Assembly: GCF_011742925.1 (NCBI RefSeq)
Contig: NZ_WAEL01000004.1
Location: 1-64,000 of the forward strand
From: Fibrivirga algicola
GTDB lineage: Bacteria; Bacteroidota; Bacteroidia; Cytophagales; Spirosomataceae
Direction: 5' to 3'
Length of the DNA stretch: 64,000 bases
Shown: positions 9,048 through 17,422 of the stretch, one piece after another
Numbering within the stretch: the first letter of the stretch is position 1
Layout of the letters: each line of letters starts with the position of its first letter
Made by a program: the position numbers and the translations under genes
Notes under the pieces: model-generated
Told to the model about the DNA's origin: nothing
The model's input: only the letters and a program-made list of their open reading frames with translations
Database searches by the model: none

Positions 9048-10175
9048 ATGAACTCATCTCTCACCTACTCTACCCGTTGCCTGCTGCTGATTAGTTTGCT
9101 CACGCTCACATCGCTCCTCGCTACCGGCCAACCCGACTCACTAGGTAAAAGCAATAAGAAACAAGCTAAAGCGTCTAAGGAAGCCCCGACCGTAAAACCC
9201 CTCTTTGCAACAAATGAAGTGCTGTCGCTCACACTGACGGCCCGCATGCAGCCCATTCTTCGGGACCGTATTCCACCAAAAGCAGACGAAAAAGGGCGTA
9301 CGCATCCGGCCTCACTGGCCGTTGCTGACGAATCGGGGAATGTAGCCGCATTACCCGTGGGCCTACAGGTACGAGGCCATTTTCGGCGTAGCGCCGCAAA
9401 CTGTATTTTTCCGCCGCTGTACCTGACCTTACCCAAACAGGTAACGAAAGGCACGCCACTGGCCAAACAGTCGGACCTGAAACTGGTCACTCACTGTAAC
9501 AACGAGGCATTTGTTGTGAATGAATACCTGGTGTATCGCATGTACAACCTGATTACCGATCTCAGTTTACGCGCCAGACTGGCCCAGGTGACCTACTCCG
9601 ACTCGGCAAAGAAACAGTCGACCATCACGCGCTGGGGGATTTTGCTGGAGGAAGACAGTGACATGGCCAAGCGTAATCGGGCGAAGATGTACAAGAGCCG
9701 GTACCGCGCCGAACACTGCGACACCATTGCCACGGCAACAATGGCCATGTTTGAATACATGATTGGTAATACCGACTGGTCGGTGGTTTACCGGCACAAT
9801 GTTCGGCTCATTATCGACTCGACCCGCGCCCGGCCCCTACCGGTGGCCTACGATTTTGACCATTCGGGCATTGTGGGGGCTCCGTATGCCCGACCAGCGG
9901 AACAACTGGAACTTGAATCGGTGAAGACCCGCCTGTATCGGGGGCCGATTTATCCTAATTCGGTGCTCAACAAGGTTATTGCGCGGTTCAATGCGGTAAA
10001 GCCCCAGATTTATGCCCTCTACGAATCGGAGAAGCGGGTGGAGCGTGGGTACGTTAAGCAGACACTGGCGTACCTGGATGACTTTTATGCCTTGATCAAC
10101 GATCCGCAAAAGGCGCGGGCGGTGTTTCAGGACCCCACCGGCCGGGGCGTTCAGATCAAAGGATTAAACCACTAG
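9048..10175 (+). CDS. Secreted protein with kinase-like motifs, second of tandem pair
   Basis: 375 residues, with a signal peptide ending near LLATGQ. It is colinear with the preceding gene and keeps every landmark: LTLTARMQPIL, VRGHFRRS, FPPLYLTLP, LKLVTHC, EYLVYRMYNLIT, IGNTDWSVVYRHN, VAYDFDHSG and ESEKRVERGYVKQTL. Differences concentrate in the N-terminal linker and the central acidic loop. The stop codon overlaps that of the convergent downstream gene within one CTAG at 10172-10175. The substrate is unknown. If the kinase-like reading is right, a secreted or lipoprotein-linked phosphotransferase is possible. Confidence 0.75.
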   Translation: MNSSLTYSTRCLLLISLLTLTSLLATGQPDSLGKSNKKQAKASKEAPTVKPLFATNEVLSLTLTARMQPILRDRIPPKADEKGRTHPASLAVADESGNVAALPVGLQVRGHFRRSAANCIFPPLYLTLPKQVTKGTPLAKQSDLKLVTHCNNEAFVVNEYLVYRMYNLITDLSLRARLAQVTYSDSAKKQSTITRWGILLEEDSDMAKRNRAKMYKSRYRAEHCDTIATATMAMFEYMIGNTDWSVVYRHNVRLIIDSTRARPLPVAYDFDHSGIVGAPYARPAEQLELESVKTRLYRGPIYPNSVLNKVIARFNAVKPQIYALYESEKRVERGYVKQTLAYLDDFYALINDPQKARAVFQDPTGRGVQIKGLNH

Positions 10176-10819
10176 CGGTTCAGCAGGAGCACGATCACGC
10201 AGCAGACCACTACCACCGAGAAACCGATCATGAAGAAGCTGTAGGCGATCGTGAGTAGCCGGTATTTTTTCACCAGCACACGCCCCTGCGCGTAGATATT
10301 GTCGATCAGGCTATTGTACAGGCGTTTATCATCGTCGATCAGGTCGCGTAGTTGCTTCCGGTACTCGGCGGCGGTCAACTGAGTGTAATCACCAAAGAAT
10401 AACAGGTCGACGGGGCGTTTGCTGGCGGGATCGTCAACCGCGTCGGGAGCCATTTTCTTTTTTAAGGAATAGGTAGGCTTGGTGGCAAAAATAGAGATCA
10501 CGACGGTAACCAGCGATACGATCAGCAACAGAATCTCAGGGATCAATAGCCGTTCCATACCATTCACAGGTTTCAGAAACGACGACATGGTGATCGAAAT
10601 CAGAATGGCGTTGATCGAGATCATCAGATTGGCCTTTCGGTCGGCCATTTCGCTCAACCTCAGGTGGTTAGCTAACGTGGTACGAAACATCGTTTCAACA
10701 CCTTTACTGGCCTTTTTCTTTTTCTTCTTCTCTTTTTTGGCCTTTTTCTCGGCAGCCTCGTCGAAGGGCATCACAGGTTGCGATTCGTCGATAGTCAGAG
10801 TGGTCTCGGTCGGATTCAT
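10172..10819 (-). CDS. Pycsar-effector-like membrane protein (DUF5706-type)
   Basis: 215 residues from the ATG at 10819; the upstream TTG start is less likely. The N-terminus holds a Lys-rich stretch (KKAKKEKKKKKKASKG). Then comes the family signature ETMFRTTLANHLRLSEMADRKAN, leading into a membrane helix pair (about 75-100 and 105-125), a cytoplasmic helical section and a last membrane helix at the C-terminus. In Pycsar anti-phage systems such membrane proteins respond to cyclic pyrimidine nucleotides made by a neighbouring cyclase. No cyclase or HD phosphodiesterase gene is nearby, so this is an orphan. A house-keeping role is equally possible. Confidence 0.7.
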   Translation of the reverse strand: MNPTETTLTIDESQPVMPFDEAAEKKAKKEKKKKKKASKGVETMFRTTLANHLRLSEMADRKANLMISINAILISITMSSFLKPVNGMERLLIPEILLLIVSLVTVVISIFATKPTYSLKKKMAPDAVDDPASKRPVDLLFFGDYTQLTAAEYRKQLRDLIDDDKRLYNSLIDNIYAQGRVLVKKYRLLTIAYSFFMIGFSVVVVCCVIVLLLNR

Positions 10820-10928
10820 GAGCGCGGAGCTTTGACTCAAAGATAGCAAAAAGGGCCTGTGGGTTGCAGGTTATAATGGGACAAGTGGCCCCACTTAGTG
10901 GATATACGGTCAGTTTAGGGGGCAAAAG

Positions 10929-10956
10929 AAAAGCCGGGCGCATGCCCGGCTTTTTT
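10929..10956. terminator. Bidirectional terminator
   Basis: Stem AAAAGCCGGGC / GCCCGGCTTTT with loop GCAT, flanked by T on the right and A on the left. It sits immediately after the stop of the sugar dehydrogenase gene (minus strand) and could work in both directions. Confidence 0.8.
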
Positions 10957-10958
10957 AT

Positions 10959-12359
10959 CTATTGATTAACCGGCTGTAACCGGAATACGTACCCAGGATC
11001 TTCGACCGACACGTAGAGATAGCCGTCGGGACCCATGTCTACGTTGCGCAGTCGTCCAATGTTTTTGAGGATATTTTCCTGCTTCACAATCTTACCGCCC
11101 TCTACCACGCAGCGGTTAAGGTACTGAAAACGCAGTGAACCAACCATCAGGTTGTCTTTCCAGCCGGGGTATTTCGACCCTTCCACAAAGGCCATGCCGC
11201 TCGGCGCAATCGACGGTAGCCAGTACGTCAGTGGCTGCTCCATCCCCTCTTTGGCCGACAGGTTCGTGATGGGTTTGCCATCGTAGTTGATGCCGTAACA
11301 GATCACCGGCCAGCCGTAATTGGCCGATTTCTTAATAATATTTACCTCATCGCCGCCGCGTGGACCGTGCTCGTTTGTCCAGATGGCGCCCGTGGTTGGA
11401 TGCAGGGCCATACCCTGCGGATTGCGGTGACCGTATGAATAAACCGAGGTACGTGCCTTGCTTGCGTTCGAAAACGGGTTGTCGGCCGGAATTCGTCCGT
11501 CGTCGTGCAGGCGGTGTACTTTGCCGCAATCACTCTCCAGCGACTGTGGATTCTGTTTTTCATTGCCCCGGTCGCCTACCGTTACGTACAGGTAATTCTG
11601 TTTGTCGAACTTCAGTCGTGATCCGTAATGGTGGCGCGTTTTCGAGTAAGGCAGGGCTTCAAAAATAACTTTCTGCTCAGTCAGTTGATCGCCAACGAGT
11701 TTAGCGCGCATTACGGCCGTGGTCGACAGTTTGTCGGCACCCTCCTGCTTCACCGCCGAATACGACAGGTAAACCAATTGATTTTTGGCAAAGTCGGGGT
11801 GAACTTCTACGTCCAGCAGACCGCCCTGCCCCTCAACTAATACCGTTGGTCCACCGGTTAGCTTCGTCTTAGTGTTGTTTTTATCCACCCGGTACACCTC
11901 GCCCGACCGGTCGCTGACCAGCATACTACCACCCGGCAAAAAAGCCAGTCCCCAGGGCGATTTCAGGCCACTAGCCACCGTATCCAGTTTCACAGTCAGG
12001 CCTTCCGTCGTAAACACATTAGAGGTTGGCTTGGTGGCAAATTTGTACTGGTCAACGTTTTTCAGGCTCTCTACTATCAGGTCGGACAGTTCGTCGATCT
12101 CTTTGGCGTTCAGTATACCGCTCCAGGTTGGCATACCCAAGTCGGGGTACCCACCCGAAATACTTTTTGTCAGATCACTCTTGGCCTTTCCGTGCTTCCA
12201 GTTCCGGTCTACAAAAGCCTCTACTTTTTCGCCATGGCAGGACGAGCAATACTGTTCATAATTCTCACGGGCTGTTTTAGCTGCGGGGGTGGGATCGGTT
12301 AGAAAACTACTCAGGCAGAATACGGCCAAAAAAGCGGCCCCAATGGTATACTTTAACAT
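10959..12359 (-). CDS. Cytochrome c / PQQ-type sugar dehydrogenase fusion
   Basis: 466 residues from the ATG at 12359; a start 13 codons upstream would place charged residues before the signal peptide. It has a signal peptide (about 1-20), a short class-I cytochrome c domain with heme motif CSSCH near residues 37-41 and an axial-Met candidate in DLGMPTW, then a six-bladed glucose/sorbosone dehydrogenase propeller. Propeller landmarks: LKSPWGLAFLPGGSMLVSDR, GGLLDVEVHPDF, GDRGNEKQNPQS, YGHRNPQGMALHP, TNEHGPRGGDEVN and SIAPSGMAFVEG. Its likely job is periplasmic oxidation of an aldose with electrons passed to the fused heme. The substrate is unknown. Confidence 0.9.
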   Translation of the reverse strand: MLKYTIGAAFLAVFCLSSFLTDPTPAAKTARENYEQYCSSCHGEKVEAFVDRNWKHGKAKSDLTKSISGGYPDLGMPTWSGILNAKEIDELSDLIVESLKNVDQYKFATKPTSNVFTTEGLTVKLDTVASGLKSPWGLAFLPGGSMLVSDRSGEVYRVDKNNTKTKLTGGPTVLVEGQGGLLDVEVHPDFAKNQLVYLSYSAVKQEGADKLSTTAVMRAKLVGDQLTEQKVIFEALPYSKTRHHYGSRLKFDKQNYLYVTVGDRGNEKQNPQSLESDCGKVHRLHDDGRIPADNPFSNASKARTSVYSYGHRNPQGMALHPTTGAIWTNEHGPRGGDEVNIIKKSANYGWPVICYGINYDGKPITNLSAKEGMEQPLTYWLPSIAPSGMAFVEGSKYPGWKDNLMVGSLRFQYLNRCVVEGGKIVKQENILKNIGRLRNVDMGPDGYLYVSVEDPGYVFRLQPVNQ

Positions 12360-12419
12360 GAATGTGTCTGTTTGCTGTAAAACAAACGTACTACTCATTT
12401 TCTACTGATGTTGCCGTAG

Positions 12420-12545
12420 GTACCCCTGAAACGGGCCGGCTAACCAGCCGAACTGGCCGCTATTTATGTGCTGCTGGCAGGCGAAGACTCAAGTTACATC
12501 ACCGGCAATACTGTACAGGTAACGGGTGGGTCGCCCACCATTTAG
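12420..12545 (+). pseudogene. Remnant of SDR-family oxidoreductase C-terminus
   Basis: Translating from 12420 gives VPLKRAG, a TAA at 12441-12443 where Gln is usual, then PAELAAIYVLLAGEDSSYITG followed by NTVQVTGGSPTI and a TAG stop. This is the typical last 40 residues of classical short-chain dehydrogenases (RxGqPxElA and the SSYITGq..hvtGG end). The rest of the gene, including the Gly-rich nucleotide motif and YxxxK, is missing. The in-frame stop fits a CAA-to-TAA change. Confidence 0.85.
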
Positions 12546-13525
12546 TCCGGGCAGCGTTGGCGGGCATTGATTGGCACGGGCAACCGGCAAGCCCGGATCA
12601 ACCGACCTGAAATCGGTCACAATCAATGCCTAACAATGTCTCTTCGGTACCTGTCCACTTCCAACAAATTATGTAGATCGTATGAGCATCCAAACGAGTA
12701 AGCAGGTGGCCTTGAGGCCGTCGGTCAGTTCAGGATCAGAAGCCTTTACTTGCCTGCCTGCCAAGGGGAGGGCGTGGAGTTCCTACAAGCAAAGGGGGGT
12801 ATAAACGAACAAAGTCCGGTCAAATTGACCGGACTTTGTGGTAGTTAAACTGGAAGCTATACGCAAAGAAAAGTACAACGTAACTGACCCCTGATCCGCA
12901 CGCTCCTGCTTAAAATAGAGGCTGGACGTCAACCGACCTGGGCTAGTTCGTCTACCAGCACCCCGCCTAGCACCTCCCATATATCTCTAAGGTTAGCATC
13001 AGTCTGCTTGTTGATTTTTTTCGCATGCGAGTTAGTTCCCTCGCCTCGTCCAGGCCGTTTAATTTTGCCCAAATCTTGGTTTGTAGTACTAATGTGGTAT
13101 GGTTATACGCCTTAAGATTAGCGAATTCGATGAGAAGTTGCGTAGCCAAATGGCTTCTGTTGAGCCTTATAGCTCCGTGGTATGGGTTCATTCTACTAAT
13201 GGTTGGAGGTGTGAATACTCAATAAGTTGTGACCTAATGTAGCCCAACTAGTGACGGGTTAACATTCACGTATGTAGCAAGCAGGAAGTCTTTTTACTTT
13301 AAAGTTAATCAATATTAGAATTTGGTGAACGTATTGCACTCGATTGATACGCGGGGACAGGTAATTTTACTAAGTGGCAGGCTGGCTGACTAGGTTAAGT
13401 TCGACTGTCAGTCACGAACCAATCTGCTCGCTACGGCTTTTCGGGATCGCACACGTTAAGTGATTTAGATAAAGAATTCACTTAGATAGAAACGTATTTA
13501 TGAATATTATGTCATACAAGATGAT
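12546..13525. other. Gene-poor region between pseudogenes
   Basis: About 980 bases without a gene I can support. It contains a terminator-like hairpin at 12810-12838 and short open frames with no recognisable domain. Given the remnants on both sides, it is probably decayed coding DNA. Confidence 0.55.
12810..12838. terminator. Terminator-like hairpin
   Basis: CAAAGTCCGGTCAA (12810-12823) pairs with TTGACCGGACTTTG (12825-12838); in practice a stem of about 12 bp with a small loop. No intact gene ends next to it, so it may have served a gene that has decayed. Confidence 0.55.
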
Positions 13526-14222
13526 TTGAGTGGTCTCGTTCGCTTACCAAACGGGGTGGCCCAACGGTATTCGTGGGTACGTGCCTATACGCCTGTCAAT
13601 GAGCCATTGACCACCGCCTGGTTTGCGGGTCTGAACGGCATTTTGTATCCACACAGCCAAAGCTGGGCAGACCGCGAGTTTGTCAGTATCCATGACCTGC
13701 GGACGTACCTGTGCCACGCTGGGGCAACTGAACGGGAGCTATGGTTGTATATCGAAAATCCCTGCCCTCCGTCGGCGCTGGGCATAAACCATTACGTCAC
13801 GAGCGAGCGCTTTCTCAACGACAACATTGCCGCCTATCCAGCGTATCTGTTTGCCAGCAACGGCACACACTCGTATGTAGATAGGGAAGTCGTGAGGGCA
13901 GCTCCTGAGCGTAAAAAATTAGTGATGCAGGCCTGGAAACGGTACTACCTGCCCATTGGCGCTACGGAAGTTCATTTGGGCGACTGTGTCGACGAGCAAA
14001 AGCGCTGGTTGGGCGAGGCTTGGCAACAGGCCAAAGCAGTCATCCGGGAAGGCGCCGACGTACTGGCAGTCACGGCCTGGGCGCTACTGAATCTCTATGA
14101 CTGACATTGCCTGCTCACCCGGCGCGTTCAGCCTGCACAGCGGTCGGCCCGTAGCCACCGAACTGGCTGACATGCTCCGCCAATTGGCAACCAGTCGGCC
14201 GGTAGCCTCACTCCTAGCTTGA
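13526..14222 (+). pseudogene. Decayed family-1 glycosidase / sugar-reductase fusion
   Basis: The 13526-14104 frame reads GVAQRYSWVRAYTPVNEPLT, then FAGLNGILYPH, LGINHYVTSERFLND, YLPIGATEVHLG and VTAWALLNLYD. These are landmarks of the GH1-like domain in the bifunctional glycosylhydrolase/NAD-sugar-reductase proteins (YTPxNEPLTTArF, GiNHYxTSERFLd, TEvHLGc, AVTAWALlGsYDW). The N-terminal part is gone and about 100 residues are lost between the LYPH and HDLRTYL segments. The usual Trp after LYD is a TGA (14102-14104). Past it, GAFSLHSGRPVATELADMLR continues in another frame up to a stop at 14222, and the sugar-reductase half is absent. Confidence 0.8.
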
Positions 14223-14232
14223 GCCTGGCGAA

Positions 14233-14441
14233 CTGGCCGATGCAGCCATTTTTGGGTCAGCCCAGAAACTGGAGCACTATGAGGTTGCGGCTTACGACAC
14301 CGCCAGAACACTGACCCGGCAGGCTGGATAAACCAAAGCTGCCGAACTGCTCAAATAAAACCTCGAAGGGGAAAAAGCAACCAATTAGAAACTCACCGCT
14401 TTGCCACCGGTGAAGCGAACATGAAAGTGGCAAACGCATAA
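14233..14441 (+). pseudogene. Remnant of DUF892 (YciE/YciF-like) ferritin-like gene
   Basis: From 14233 the frame reads LADAAIFGSAQKLEHYEVAA, then YDTARTLTRQAG, a TAA, TKAAELLK, a TAA, NLEGEKATN and a TAG before KLTAL. After an apparent one-base deletion the neighbouring frame gives ATGEANMKVANA and a stop. This matches the second half of DUF892 (AQxxEHYEiAaYgTar, then LL..tL.EEkatd..Lt.la). The ferritin-like family's EHYE iron-ligand motif is still readable. Three stops and a frameshift exclude function. Confidence 0.85.
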
Positions 14442-14718
14442 CTACAGCGGGTATGAAGAATACGCTTTCGTTTCTGGTTGTCCGAGACACCGTGCACCAG
14501 TATAAATAATGGCTGGCTCTGCTGGAAGAACCGGGCCATAGCAACATACGGGGGTAGTGCCGATTCCAAACAGTTTCCCGCAAGGACATGCTCAAACTTA
14601 GTAGCTGACAAGGACAAACGAAAAAAGTGAATGAGACCCTTGGTTTACCAGTTGCCTTAATTTCCGAATTCGTTACTATAAAGTAGGTTAAGATATACTC
14701 TATTTAATTCATAGATTT

Positions 14719-14726
14719 TATATTTG
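14719..14726 (+). promoter_or_regulatory. Probable -7 box before response regulator
   Basis: TATATTTG fits the Bacteroidota TAnnTTTG box, within very AT-rich DNA, 30 bases before the ATG at 14757. No clear -33 TTG was found. Confidence 0.45.
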
Positions 14727-14756
14727 TAAATCACCTAACTCTGTACGTTTGAAAAA

Positions 14757-15236
14757 ATGACTACCTTCTACCAACGCGATGCCGCGGGTCGTAGGCGTAA
14801 AGAAACGCGCCTGCTGGTTATCGACGACAACCCCGATCACTTACAGCTTATCAAACGGACGATCGCGCAGTGTATGCCCCTGGTTACGCCGGTGTTTGCC
14901 CAGAGCGAAGCCGAGGCCGTTGCCTACCTCAGCGATTGTGAGACCGATACGCATAAGATACCCCGGCTGATTCTGCTCGATCTTTATTTGCCTACCCGTG
15001 AGACAGGCTGGCGGGTGCTTGACCACATACGGACCCGGTTAAGCATTCTGGGAAAACTACCCGTGGTGCTACTCAGCTACTCCACCTGCCGATCCGATAT
15101 TACCGAAGCTTATGATCGGGGTTGCTCGTCCTACTTCGCCAAGCCGCTTAATCCCGACGCCTGGCTTACTTATTTCGATCTATTGAGAACCTACTGGCTC
15201 GAAACGGTGACGCTGCCCGAAGCAACCAATCTGTAA
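14757..15236 (+). CDS. Single-domain response regulator
   Basis: 159 residues, one receiver domain only. It has the acidic pair DD at 23-24 (VIDDNPDH), phospho-acceptor Asp75 in LILLDLYLPT, a Ser in VVLLSYS and Lys in YFAKPL. Single-domain receivers of this DNPDH type usually relay phosphate or bind a partner protein, often together with phytochrome-like or hybrid kinases; no kinase gene adjoins. It is transcribed alone and ends at a strong bidirectional terminator shared with acs. Confidence 0.92.
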   Translation: MTTFYQRDAAGRRRKETRLLVIDDNPDHLQLIKRTIAQCMPLVTPVFAQSEAEAVAYLSDCETDTHKIPRLILLDLYLPTRETGWRVLDHIRTRLSILGKLPVVLLSYSTCRSDITEAYDRGCSSYFAKPLNPDAWLTYFDLLRTYWLETVTLPEATNL

Positions 15237-15269
15237 AGTCAAATGCCAGGCTGGTTGGCCGGTAACACG

Positions 15270-15306
15270 AAAAGGGAACCCATCATCTGAATGGGTTCCC
15301 TTTTTG
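15270..15306. terminator. Bidirectional terminator between convergent genes
   Basis: Perfect 14-bp stem 15270-15283 / 15291-15304 (AAAAGGGAACCCAT and its complement), 7-base loop, with A and T tracts on the two sides. It lies between the response regulator and acs, which converge. Confidence 0.9.
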
Positions 15307-15327
15307 CCAGGTAGATAGAGGCGCTTA

Positions 15328-17238
15328 CTAGATCGCTCCCCCCTTGATCTCGTCAACAACGGCGGGATCCAGCAACGTAGAGATGTCGCCCAAATTTCCG
15401 GTATCTCCTTCCGCGATTTTCCGCAGGATACGGCGCATAATCTTGCCCGAACGCGTTTTAGGCAGACCCGTAACAAACTGTATCTTGTCGGGCTTGGCAA
15501 TGGGTCCGATCACCCGGCTAACGGTGGCCAGAATATCGCGTTTGGTCAGGTCGGCATCATGGTCAGCCGGGAACTGATCGGCAATGACGTAGGCGTATAT
15601 GCCCTGCCCCTTAATATCATGCGGATACCCCACTACGGCGCTTTCTACCACGCCTGTGTGCATATTGATCGCATTTTCAACTTCAGCTGTGCCAATCCGG
15701 TGGCCCGATACGTTCAGCACGTCGTCGACCCGACCCGTGATGCGGTAATAGCCGTCTTCGTCACGCAGGCATCCGTCGCCAGTGAAGTACAGTCCCGGAT
15801 AGGTAGCAAAATACGTCTGACGGCAGCGTTCGTGGTCGCCGTAGGTAGTGCGAATAATGCCGGGCCACGGAAACTTGATGCAGAGGTTACCACTCACGCC
15901 GTTTCCCACAATTTCCTGACCGTTTTCATCTACCAGTATTGGCTGTATACCGGGCAGCGGTAAAGTAGCGTAGGCGGGTTTCGTTTTGGTGACGCCCGCG
16001 ATCGGTGAAATCAGAATACCGCCTGTTTCAGTCTGCCACCAGGTATCCACGATCGGGCAGCGGTTTTTGCCGATGTTATCGTCGTACCAGTGCCAGGCTT
16101 CTTCGTTGATAGGTTCACCTACTGAGCCAAGTACTTTCAAACTGCTCAGATTCTTGCCTTTCAACGGATCAAGACCGAAGCCCATCAGCGACCGAATGGC
16201 CGTTGGGGCCGTGTACAGCACATTCACGTCGTGCTTGTCGACCACATCCCACATCCGACCAGCATCGGGCCAGGTAGGTACGCCTTCGAACAGCAACGTA
16301 GTGGCGCCGCAGGCCAGCGGGCCGTATACAATATAACTATGGCCGGTGATCCAGCCAATATCGGCGGTACAAAAATGGACCGGAGCCCGCTCGCCCAGCG
16401 GGGCATCGTATTGAAACACCGTCTGAAACGTGTAAGCAGTATACACCATATACCCACCACAGGTGTGCACCACGCCCTTGGGCTTGCCCGTACTGCCCGA
16501 CGTGTAAAGAATGAACAGCATATCTTCAGCATCCATTTCTTCGGCGGGGCAATCGGACGTAACCTGTTTTAACTCCTGTTCCATCCACACGTCGCGGCCT
16601 TTCAGCATGGCTACCGGGGTGCGGGTACGTGTCATCACGATCACACGCTCAACCGATGGACAACCAATGAGCGCATCATCGACGGTGCCTTTAAGCGAAA
16701 TTTCTTTATTTCCCCGGTACGACCCGTCGGCCGTAATGATCAGTTTGCACTGGGCATCATTGATCCGGTCGGCAATGCTCTGGGCCGAAAATCCGCCGAA
16801 TACAACCGAGTGAACCGCTCCGATCCGGGCGCAGGCCAGCACGGCAATCGCCAGTTCGGGCACCATCGGCATATAGATACACACCCGATCGCCTTTCACT
16901 ACGCCATTCCGTTTGAGCACGTTCGCCATCCGGCAAACCTGCTCGTGCAGCATCTTATAGGTCAGCGTTACGCCAGTCTCTGCGGGGTCGTTCGGCTCCC
17001 AAATCAACGCCGGCTGATCGCCACGGGTTGCCAGATGACGGTCGAGGCAATTTTCGGTAATGTTCATTTTACCACCCACAAACCACTTTATGCTGGGTTC
17101 GTCGAAGTTCCACTGGAGCGTTTTCGTCCACGGCTTGCGCCATTGAAACTCCTGAGCAATCTCAGCCCAAAAAGCTTCGGGATCATCAACACTCTTCTGA
17201 TAAGCGGTCTGGTACTGGTCGTAGGTTTGAATGCGCAT
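15328..17238 (-). CDS. acs: Acetyl-CoA synthetase
   Basis: 636 residues, normal for the family. It activates acetate to acetyl-CoA via acetyl-AMP in the cytoplasm. Seen in the sequence: the N-terminal ACAS_N segment (WNFDEPSIKWFVGGKMN), the ATP loop LYTSGSTGKPKGV, WWQTETGG, YFTGDGCLRDEDGYY, and the C-terminal SGKIMRR whose Lys is the acetylation-regulated residue in this family. It is read from its own promoter upstream of 17238. The neighbouring acyl-CoA synthetase and carrier genes suggest a short-chain carboxylate locus. Confidence 0.95.
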   Translation of the reverse strand: MRIQTYDQYQTAYQKSVDDPEAFWAEIAQEFQWRKPWTKTLQWNFDEPSIKWFVGGKMNITENCLDRHLATRGDQPALIWEPNDPAETGVTLTYKMLHEQVCRMANVLKRNGVVKGDRVCIYMPMVPELAIAVLACARIGAVHSVVFGGFSAQSIADRINDAQCKLIITADGSYRGNKEISLKGTVDDALIGCPSVERVIVMTRTRTPVAMLKGRDVWMEQELKQVTSDCPAEEMDAEDMLFILYTSGSTGKPKGVVHTCGGYMVYTAYTFQTVFQYDAPLGERAPVHFCTADIGWITGHSYIVYGPLACGATTLLFEGVPTWPDAGRMWDVVDKHDVNVLYTAPTAIRSLMGFGLDPLKGKNLSSLKVLGSVGEPINEEAWHWYDDNIGKNRCPIVDTWWQTETGGILISPIAGVTKTKPAYATLPLPGIQPILVDENGQEIVGNGVSGNLCIKFPWPGIIRTTYGDHERCRQTYFATYPGLYFTGDGCLRDEDGYYRITGRVDDVLNVSGHRIGTAEVENAINMHTGVVESAVVGYPHDIKGQGIYAYVIADQFPADHDADLTKRDILATVSRVIGPIAKPDKIQFVTGLPKTRSGKIMRRILRKIAEGDTGNLGDISTLLDPAVVDEIKGGAI

Positions 17239-17422
17239 GGGTAATAGCTGATTAATGGGTTAAAAGTACAAGCGTAGGCCGACTTTACTTTTGATCTATC
17301 CTATCAAAGTTGCTTAATTAGTATAGACGATTCTTGAATTCATACCAGACGCCTCACTGCCTGTTGGCTAATTCGATTACCCTTGGCTGGCTTCAGCACT
17401 GATTACCAGGAAACAAGATTGC

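Noticed and set aside
10172-10819. Complete Pycsar defence operon
   Set aside because: Only the effector-like gene is present; the neighbours are a secreted kinase-like protein and a sugar dehydrogenase.
12783-13191. Short minus-strand frames, one ending in strands like an outer-membrane barrel C-terminus
   Set aside because: The resemblance is limited to a dozen residues and needs a frame choice; no second motif supports it.
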